Source: Agarophyton chilense (lineage: Eukaryota > Rhodophyta > Florideophyceae > Gracilariales > Gracilariaceae). Taken from it: 64,000 nucleotides of DNA. Every line of letters starts with the position of its first letter. The first letter of the stretch is position 1. Shown here piece after piece: positions 57,684 through 64,000 of the stretch. The notes under the pieces were generated by a model. The model searched no databases, was not told the origin of the DNA, and saw only the letters and a list, made by a program, of their open reading frames with translations. The DNA lies in assembly GCA_030374765.1 (NCBI GenBank), contig JARGXX010000013.1:186001-250000 (forward strand), given 5' to 3'. Position numbers and translations under genes: made by a program.

Positions 57684-59390
57684 CTAGCGTTGCATGCTTT
57701 TCACCTTATTAGCAATGAAGGCACGTGTCGCGGAGGCCTCGTTTGCCCCCGCGAATGCTTCCCAAAAGAGCCTAATACTTCCTGGGTCAGTCAACTCACC
57801 AGTTTCTGAGTGAAACGTTCCTTGACAGCATTCAAATTCATGCGACACCAATCGCTTAGGTAAGAAGTAAAGTCCGCGAGACATGGTCGATACAATGTGC
57901 ATGCTCATTCCAGATTCGCTGCCAATGAACACATCGGCCGAGATCATCTCATGCATGGATTGAAGAGTATCAGCGGCGATGTGGAATTTCACAATTAGTC
58001 CACCTGGGAACAATAGAAAGCGGCGAGGCTTCCTTGAATAGGCGTTTCCAGTTGAATTGGTAGATTTATGGCTAGAAACTTCGGCGGTTCCGAATGCTCT
58101 TATTGCGCGAGTCACCCAATTTACATCACGCACCTTTCCGTCAGAATCCATGTAAAGCTTTGTCATACGAGATATATCATGTCCTTCAAAGCGGTTTTTC
58201 TCTTTCGGAGCACCTTCAGAGTATATGTGAATAACGACTGGCATTCGAGAAAAGATACCACCGCGTTCTTGTACGATAGCTAAAAACTCTCTGACAACTC
58301 GACCAAATGCTGCAGTGGAAACCATGTTGCGCTTTGACTCCTTGAAGAAATCTCCTCGTCGGGCATGGATCGCAATGTTCAGGGCGTGCTCCCGATATTC
58401 TATTGTTGTTCTTCTACGTGAAAGCTGAATGATTGGAATGTCGTATCTCGGCACGATATTGCCATGTGCTGCGGTGCGACTCGTGTTTTCGTGAAGGTCC
58501 TTCACACCATGTTGATCCCAATAACTGTTAAATAAGTACGCTCTAGTTTTGCGGTCAAAGAACGAATCTGCCGGGTTAGAGGCGCATGTGAGAAGAGGCA
58601 TCTGGAAAATAGTATGAGATCTATTGTTATGTTTCACAAACGAATATTGTTGTTCCTTGCAAGCATTCCTGAGCTGAGCATCCCCTGATCTCACACACCT
58701 CATCCTTCCATAGGTTAAATTGTAAGGAAGCTCGACGAGATGATTAAAATTCATATCCGGAAAGGAACTGTTCCTTTTCAGACCCTCGCAAACATGACAC
58801 GTTCTGTGTGAAACGTTAAACGAAGATTTGCAGAACGATTCGCGGATGAATTCTCTCGGAATTTGACCATGGCCCCAACCAAAGAATTCTTCCACTGCGT
58901 TCGGATTGTCTTTGGTTAGAGGACCATGTGTAGATACGCGATGAGAGTACGACAAGCCAAGTCGTAATGCAACCCCAATTTCCGCGTTCATCACGGCGGA
59001 ATTATGACCCATGCCATCGCTAGCTGCTGGACGAACAGGAGTGTATAGCACTCTATACCTCGATTCCTCCAGGGTCAGGAACCGCACGCGATCCGGGACG
59101 TACCACGGATGGTTTAATCTGTTCGTTGTTGCCGGTACCTTTCTCAATTTCGAAGGGTAGAGGAAAGGCCAACCATCACGTTCTTCATTCGATCCATCGA
59201 CTCGAACAGTCTCAGGACTCTCCGCTGTGGAATTCGTCAATATGAAGGCTTTGGCGGCTACTGAAATAACAGATGAAAGCGCGAAAAGCATAGCAAAGAG
59301 CACCAAGTTCATGTTGTTTGTTCTGATCGATATTTTTGTCCCCCTCTTAATGAAATTAGGATCACAGACATGGGCTGGATTGTCGGCCAT
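57684..59390 (-). CDS. Fucosyltransferase-like type II membrane protein
   Basis: The 568-residue product starts at the ATG at 59390. An alternative ATG lies at 59312, just before the hydrophobic segment. Residues 27-50 (MNLVLFAMLFALSSVISVAA) form a single membrane anchor near the N-terminus. The rest is lumenal-looking, with at least seven N-x-S/T sites. The motif IAIHARRGDF at about 340-349 matches the H-x-R-R-G-D nucleotide-sugar-binding loop of GT-B fucosyltransferases (alpha-1,6 and related clans). A later ADVFIGSESGMSMHIVSTMS block (about 486-505) resembles their second conserved motif. Such enzymes move fucose from GDP-fucose onto glycans in the Golgi. The exact acceptor is unknown. No intron or break. 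It could instead be a distant sugar transferase of the same fold. Confidence 0.68.
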   Translation of the reverse strand: MADNPAHVCDPNFIKRGTKISIRTNNMNLVLFAMLFALSSVISVAAKAFILTNSTAESPETVRVDGSNEERDGWPFLYPSKLRKVPATTNRLNHPWYVPDRVRFLTLEESRYRVLYTPVRPAASDGMGHNSAVMNAEIGVALRLGLSYSHRVSTHGPLTKDNPNAVEEFFGWGHGQIPREFIRESFCKSSFNVSHRTCHVCEGLKRNSSFPDMNFNHLVELPYNLTYGRMRCVRSGDAQLRNACKEQQYSFVKHNNRSHTIFQMPLLTCASNPADSFFDRKTRAYLFNSYWDQHGVKDLHENTSRTAAHGNIVPRYDIPIIQLSRRRTTIEYREHALNIAIHARRGDFFKESKRNMVSTAAFGRVVREFLAIVQERGGIFSRMPVVIHIYSEGAPKEKNRFEGHDISRMTKLYMDSDGKVRDVNWVTRAIRAFGTAEVSSHKSTNSTGNAYSRKPRRFLLFPGGLIVKFHIAADTLQSMHEMISADVFIGSESGMSMHIVSTMSRGLYFLPKRLVSHEFECCQGTFHSETGELTDPGSIRLFWEAFAGANEASATRAFIANKVKSMQR

Positions 59391-60385
59391 TGGTGCGTAG
59401 AGAGTATCTGTTCCAATGGAAACGCAATCCTTGATATTTCGAATCAACAAGGCACATACAGAAATACTTCAAAGCTAAGAAGGATGATTGAACGTTTGAG
59501 GGTTTAAGAAGCCACCTTCAGTTGCGATGAGTATCGTTATATTGTCCTGGCTGGCTATCTTAACCTTGGCTCTGAGCATGAGCTATCAGGCATTCTCAGC
59601 TCCTCTCTAAATTGAGCTTCCTAGGATGCCAGACATTCTTAATTATTACCCATCCCTCTCTAGTCGGGTTTCGAATTTAACGGACCTAGATCACGTCGCG
59701 CTTTCAACATATAATCTCGCAAGCATGGCTTGATAGGACATTCGTTCACCAGCGGTCAATCGCATTGCTACATGGACCCTTTCGCGGTAAATGGCAGGAA
59801 AACATACCTTCATGCACACTATCATGACCCCCAAACCAATTGACTAATCATTTTGTACCATGCACTGACTTTTCGTTTAGAGGCGTTGAACATGTATTAA
59901 CTGAATGAAATCGACATCTAACTGATTCTCATAAACCTTTGTTGGATTGGAAATTCTTGAAAGACTCATATATCATAAACGAACATAACAGAATCGTTAG
60001 AATGAAAACCTACCTACCGTTCAAACAACGGCAAATCCCCACTGTGCCTGTGCAGCTAGAGTCTAGCCAGAGTCTAGCCAGACTCTCTAGTAGCTACTGA
60101 AACTAGAGCTAGAGTAACCTTAAGAGAGGGGGCTATGTGAAAGGCATCGGGCTTGTGGTTGGTCCTTCCAAAGGTTCTGTTCAATTACAGTATGTAACTT
60201 TATTAATAGATACTGTAAATAGCATTATTTGGGCCCATCCAAGACAGGAAGAGGTCTGCTCCATTCACGCTGTGATGTGGACTTCTCGGGACCGTCATCG
60301 CAATCGACGTCTCGGTCTGGTTGGGATTAAGAAACTGCTCAGTTTGTTTTCTCTAGCGCTTCACGTGAATATCTACAACGCCACG
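59391..60385. other. Intergenic, divergent promoters of the glycosyltransferase and small membrane protein
   Basis: No supported gene. Two 11-bp tandem units AGAGTCTAGCC (60058-60079) are followed by an inverted partial copy. The plus frame open from 60137 is upstream sequence of the small spliced gene and has no protein-like features. Confidence 0.4.
60058..60079. repeat. 11-bp tandem repeat, two units
   Basis: AGAGTCTAGCC occurs twice, then AGACTCT, which is complementary to AGAGTCT. It is a short structured tract about 300 bases upstream of the small spliced gene. Confidence 0.6.
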
Positions 60386-60797
60386 ATGGCACTCCCCTCT
60401 AAGATAGGAGCTTTTATGGTTGGACTTGCTGTTGGGAGTGCGAACTGTTTCTACTGGCTGCATAAAGATGTTAGAACCGTCAACGATGCGATGATGCGAA
60501 AGATTGATTCGATCCGGCACCAGGTATGTGTTTTATTGTTTCTTGTATTGATCTAGGACGAAACGAAACTTGCAGGACTTTGGTTCGGCCCATGCGAGAG
60601 GTACACACCGCGGTTTCCTTCTAAAGATCATGATTATCATACTAGATTGCATCGAACTAACAGACATTCTTCTTGATACTTTTGCAATGCAGATAGAAGA
60701 AAAGGACAGAAAGGCAGCTTTGCAGCTTGCCGCACTTGAGTCTGCTATGCCTAGTCTTTCAAGCCTGGCATCCGATGACGCGAATCTGGCTTCATGA
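60386..60797 (+). CDS. Small single-pass membrane protein with coiled coil, one intron
   Basis: Exon 1 is 60386-60523 and starts MALPSKIGAFMVGLAVGSAN. It carries one hydrophobic segment (about residues 7-24) and a charged helix. A canonical donor GTATGT follows at 60524. An acceptor TGCAG ends at 60692, preceded by a CTAAC branch-like sequence and a T-rich tract. Exon 2 is 60693-60797 and continues the charged helix (IEEKDRKAALQLAALE). The spliced product is 80 residues. A second acceptor at 60571-60575 (CTTGCAG) is also in frame and would add 39 residues and split the helix, so alternative splicing is possible. The shape, a short N-terminus, one membrane pass and a coiled coil, resembles small organelle inner-membrane subunits, but I do not recognise the family. 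Confidence 0.6.
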
Positions 60798-61149
60798 GAG
60801 GAACACCCCGTTCAGTTTTCTTCAACCCTCACGACCGTGTATTATCAAAGTATTCAAATTGATCGCGAACGTTGAGTGTGAAAACCGCCACGGGGCCATC
60901 AGACCTCGTTTATTGGGACAGGTTCAAGAACTGTAGCTCTTTGAATGTTTTTCAGCTTTTTTGTGATGTTCTCGCCGACGATCAGTGGATCGAACTTTGG
61001 TCTCGAAAGCAGTAGGGTGAAATCGAGCGCTAGCTAATTCAGAGGATTCATTTGCAAAAACGCGAATTTCCCTTACTCTTCGGCATATCACCACTCTATA
61101 AACAATTATTCATGTGGTGTCCGAGATACATTTATATGCCTTAGGCATC
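60798..61149. other. Convergent 3' flanks of the small membrane protein gene and BMS1
   Basis: No ORF of interest. It should contain both 3' UTRs. Confidence 0.5.
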
Positions 61150-64000
61150 TTAACCACGGGCTCTCTTCAACTCCCGAGCCTCACGGGCTCCTTCCATTGC
61201 AAACTTCCGTTTTCTTCGTTCTTTCTGTGCACCTAAATGTTTGGTCTCCTCACGTTCTACTTGTTTCTTATGACGCAACAAAGCCTGACCCTTAGCTTCT
61301 TTCCTTCTCTTCACTCTATCATTCCTTATGCTGTAGATAGCCTGCAAAAATTTTCGTTCTTTCCTTTCTTTGTCGTCTAGGATCAATGCTCTTTCTTCTG
61401 AAACGGCTGCCTTGCGCGTTGGAAGGGCTTTCGGCTTGCTTTTCCGCGCAAAGTTCTTAGGTTTCGAAGCGTATGGCAGTGAGCCCTCCAGCTTCTTTGA
61501 AAGGCGCAACGGTGTGAAAATTGGTCTTGCTCTATCAATGGGCTGATATAATGAGTCTTTGGATAACGGAATCGGTAGCTGCTTTGCTTCGCGCACTTCG
61601 CGAATTGTACGCATTCTCCATGTTCCAGACCCATCTCTTTGCCTATCAAGCAGAGTTGTAGCAATCGAACAGAACCTTTGAGCTTCTACGGGGACCCATG
61701 CTCTCAAAAAAACAATATCGCTCAACAGAATCTTGTCTTCAAAGCCAGCGCGAAAAGTACCGGGCGGGCTTTTGGCTAGGTCACGGTCAAGCATGTTTCC
61801 TTGAGAGTTAGCAGCTATGGCTTTCTTAATGGCGCCTCGCACACCACTTACGGTACGTATACTGGCACCTAAGTACTTCGAAACTTCAAGTTCCGAGTTG
61901 AACATGCCCTTAATAAAGGCTGTGTTCTTATGCACTTTCACTGGCTCTCCAACCAACTTGAGTTTCTTCACCACTCTGCATTCCGTATCCAATTCTGTGA
62001 CCACACCAGTCGCAGCTATCCGAAAACTTGTCCGCTCCCTTCCGAGGGTCTGACACATGATAACACCAGCTCCTGGGGCCACACTGGGCGCCCAGAATGT
62101 AGCGCTACAATGCAAATATTCGGGCGTGTACTTCAAATATCTTCGCCTTCCACCTTGATCTTCAACATCGTAAACAGGGATCGTTTGGAATCGACGCCAA
62201 CCAATACTCATGACAATTGGGTCAGTTGACTTCAGCACTCCTCGTTTAAAGCGATGACGTCGTATTCGAGCTCTTAAGTAAGTCTTCCCTTCATCATCCG
62301 AAGACTTCAATCCACCCAACACCATTGGACAATTCGGATCGAAAAACTTGACAAACTCAACTGGGACATCTTGGAGCTCCATTCTTACGTACTGCCCTGG
62401 GGTTATTCCTTCAAGGGCTATTCGTGATTCAGTGTCAAGTTCTCCAAATTCTTGATTTCTCAACTTCTCGAACCTCTCTCTCTCTTGTTTCCTTGGATCT
62501 GGCGTACGCATTGCAGCATCTCGAACAGCTTTGCGAGATTTTGCACCTGGACGAACCTCCTGAGTAGAATTTACGAGCATCTCAGCATCTGAGTCGCTAT
62601 CTCGAGCTTCTCTTGTATCCCAATCTTTGTCAAACTCCTGCTTCTTTTGAATTTTCTTTTCTTTTATGCTCTCCATGTAGTCTTGTTCATCTGGTCCTTC
62701 ACCAAAATCTTCAGCTTCGGAGGACTGCCCAACATGCTTCTCGCCAGTTTCAAGGTCTTCAAAACTTCCATCAAGAGCATCTTCTTCATCGCGCTCTTCC
62801 TCTCTAGGTGTTTCTGAACTATCAACCTGGCGTTGTCCAGTCCCAAATCTTCTCCGTCGAAGCTTTGCACATGCGAGTTCATCTGACACCCAGTTTCGCG
62901 TAACTTGGGGAATAAGTCTCGTAAAATCATCCAAAACTGCAGTGGAGAACATCATACCGTTTTCGTCGCTCTTCTGTTGATTCCGGGGTCTGAAGAATTC
63001 TTCTTCTTCTCTTTCACCAACAGGTTCTTCATCGGAATCCATATCTCCATTCTCCGTCTCCGTTCCGCCTTGATTTTCGCCATAGATGTACTTCTCTAAC
63101 GCTTTCGACGGAGATACTGCATTCTTAAGACTCTTCTCAGCATTCTTCAGGGTTAAATCCTTCCACCGTCGGGCGTACATCTCCTCGTCAGGGATTTCTT
63201 CTTTAGTTTGCGATTTTCCACTCGTCGAACTACTAGATATGGATGCATCATCCTGTTCGCCATCACTTTCTTCTTCTCTCAAGTCGACTGGTGTATTCTT
63301 TTCTTCATATGATACCACTTTATCCTGACCTTCGAAATCACCAGCGTAACTCACACCCTCGCGCTCTCTTTCTCTTTCTCTGTCGCTTACACCGTCGCTT
63401 TGGCTATCGCTGTTGCTATCGCCTTCGTCATCGCTTTCGCTATCGCTTTCTCCGTCGCCTTCGCCGTCGCTTTCGCCATCTCTCTCGCTCTCGCTTCTGC
63501 GTCTCACCTTGCGCTTGATTTTCCCTATCAAAGATCCACCACTATTCTCGCTAAGAACAGCTGAGTTGTCACCCTTCGCAGAAAAGTCGGCTGGGCGTCG
63601 TATCCGATCGTTCTCAATCTGGCCAGACACAAACTTCTTTCCACCTTTTACAAGTTGCAAGGTAGCATTCTTCAGTTTCTCGTCAAGCGCAGTGGCATCT
63701 GCTTTCTGCAATCGCTTCACCATTCTCTCACCTTCACCATCAGAAGACTCCTCGCCTTGCGCATCAGCACCAAAAACAGTTCCGTCTTCGGTGACCAATG
63801 CCGCTTTATCTGAAAAGCGAACATCATCGGGAGCTAGATTGATGTACACCGCATCCCTGTCGAACGCAATTCCATCAATTTCAGGAGCCATTGGCGCATA
63901 AACCATCCGCTCTTTCTGAGAAATCTTTCGCCTCGACTTCCCATCCCGAGCGGCGCTTTCTTTTGGGGTTTGATCAGTTTTTAGGTTCGCTGCAGGACAC
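61150..64000 (-). CDS. BMS1: Ribosome biogenesis GTPase BMS1, C-terminal three quarters
   Basis: The frame is open from the window edge to TAA at 61150, 949 codons without an intron. The Met at 63906 is internal, since the same frame continues upstream to 64000, so the N-terminal GTPase domain lies outside the window. Family proteins are about 1180-1280 residues, which fits. The visible start has FDRDAVYINL, conserved just after the GTPase domain. Then comes a long acidic Ser/Asp/Glu middle, including a near-repetitive SDGEGDGESDSESDDEGD-type run at about 63.37-63.49 kb. The conserved C-terminal domain (about 62.35-61.3 kb) has GWRRFQTIPVYDVED, YTPEYLHCSATFWAP and FIKGMFNSELEVSKYLGA. A basic Lys/Arg tail ends it. 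BMS1 binds RCL1 and U3 snoRNP in the nucleolus and is needed for 18S rRNA processing and 40S assembly. Confidence 0.95.
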   Translation of the reverse strand, partial: CPAANLKTDQTPKESAARDGKSRRKISQKERMVYAPMAPEIDGIAFDRDAVYINLAPDDVRFSDKAALVTEDGTVFGADAQGEESSDGEGERMVKRLQKADATALDEKLKNATLQLVKGGKKFVSGQIENDRIRRPADFSAKGDNSAVLSENSGGSLIGKIKRKVRRRSESERDGESDGEGDGESDSESDDEGDSNSDSQSDGVSDREREREREGVSYAGDFEGQDKVVSYEEKNTPVDLREEESDGEQDDASISSSSTSGKSQTKEEIPDEEMYARRWKDLTLKNAEKSLKNAVSPSKALEKYIYGENQGGTETENGDMDSDEEPVGEREEEEFFRPRNQQKSDENGMMFSTAVLDDFTRLIPQVTRNWVSDELACAKLRRRRFGTGQRQVDSSETPREEERDEEDALDGSFEDLETGEKHVGQSSEAEDFGEGPDEQDYMESIKEKKIQKKQEFDKDWDTREARDSDSDAEMLVNSTQEVRPGAKSRKAVRDAAMRTPDPRKQERERFEKLRNQEFGELDTESRIALEGITPGQYVRMELQDVPVEFVKFFDPNCPMVLGGLKSSDDEGKTYLRARIRRHRFKRGVLKSTDPIVMSIGWRRFQTIPVYDVEDQGGRRRYLKYTPEYLHCSATFWAPSVAPGAGVIMCQTLGRERTSFRIAATGVVTELDTECRVVKKLKLVGEPVKVHKNTAFIKGMFNSELEVSKYLGASIRTVSGVRGAIKKAIAANSQGNMLDRDLAKSPPGTFRAGFEDKILLSDIVFLRAWVPVEAQRFCSIATTLLDRQRDGSGTWRMRTIREVREAKQLPIPLSKDSLYQPIDRARPIFTPLRLSKKLEGSLPYASKPKNFARKSKPKALPTRKAAVSEERALILDDKERKERKFLQAIYSIRNDRVKRRKEAKGQALLRHKKQVEREETKHLGAQKERRKRKFAMEGAREARELKRARG

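Noticed and set aside
63243-63901. Plus-strand Ser/Arg/Pro-rich ORFs opposite BMS1
   Set aside because: They are the complement of the acidic repeat region of BMS1.
1-64000. CRISPR arrays, rRNA genes, tRNA genes
   Set aside because: No spaced direct-repeat array and no rRNA-like sequence seen. No convincing tRNA cloverleaf found by eye, though a tRNA could be missed without a covariance search.

Overview
This window is nuclear DNA of a eukaryote. The gene set (BMS1, a spliced small membrane protein, a secretory-type glycosyltransferase), the scarcity of introns in long genes, and short gene clusters separated by thick layers of transposable elements all fit a red alga. A florideophyte such as Chondrus crispus or a relative is my best guess. 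That placement is inference from gene style, not from a marker gene.

Layout. 1-673 holds a wrecked minus-strand gene. 3413-5257 is an isolated intronless gene for a secreted protein with three 10-cysteine modules and a kelch propeller. 5258-10960 shows nothing I can name. 10960-15570 is an old dispersed repeat broken by two younger DNA transposons: a PIF/Harbinger element (11057-13977) and a Tc1/mariner element (14111-15363). A better-preserved copy of the same Tc1 family lies at 16689-17988. A dead subtilase-like gene is at 20462-21076 and a Harbinger transposase fragment is near 24.5-24.9 kb.

25807-46920 is a nested LTR-retrotransposon complex. An outer Ty3/gypsy element (target duplication CTTCG) was interrupted inside its reverse-transcriptase region by a younger Ty3/gypsy element at 30356-42050 (duplication ATTTT). 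Its 3' part also received a third element that is now only a solo LTR at 27452-28167 (duplication CATAT). The inner element carries a long open frame antisense to gag-pol at 31342-33044 and ends its pol in a chromodomain.

46926-52600 holds a second copy of the dispersed repeat, a piggyBac pseudogene and a 507-bp Harbinger-type MITE. 53563-64000 is the real gene cluster: DNA-3-methyladenine glycosylase I (-), an RNase H-like protein with Zn-finger motifs (+), a fucosyltransferase-like type II membrane protein (-), a small spliced single-membrane-pass protein (+), and BMS1 (-, running off the end). The glycosylase and the RNase H-like gene are divergent and may share a promoter region. The other genes act in unrelated processes (sugar transfer in the secretory pathway, small-subunit ribosome assembly), so nothing operon-like is seen.
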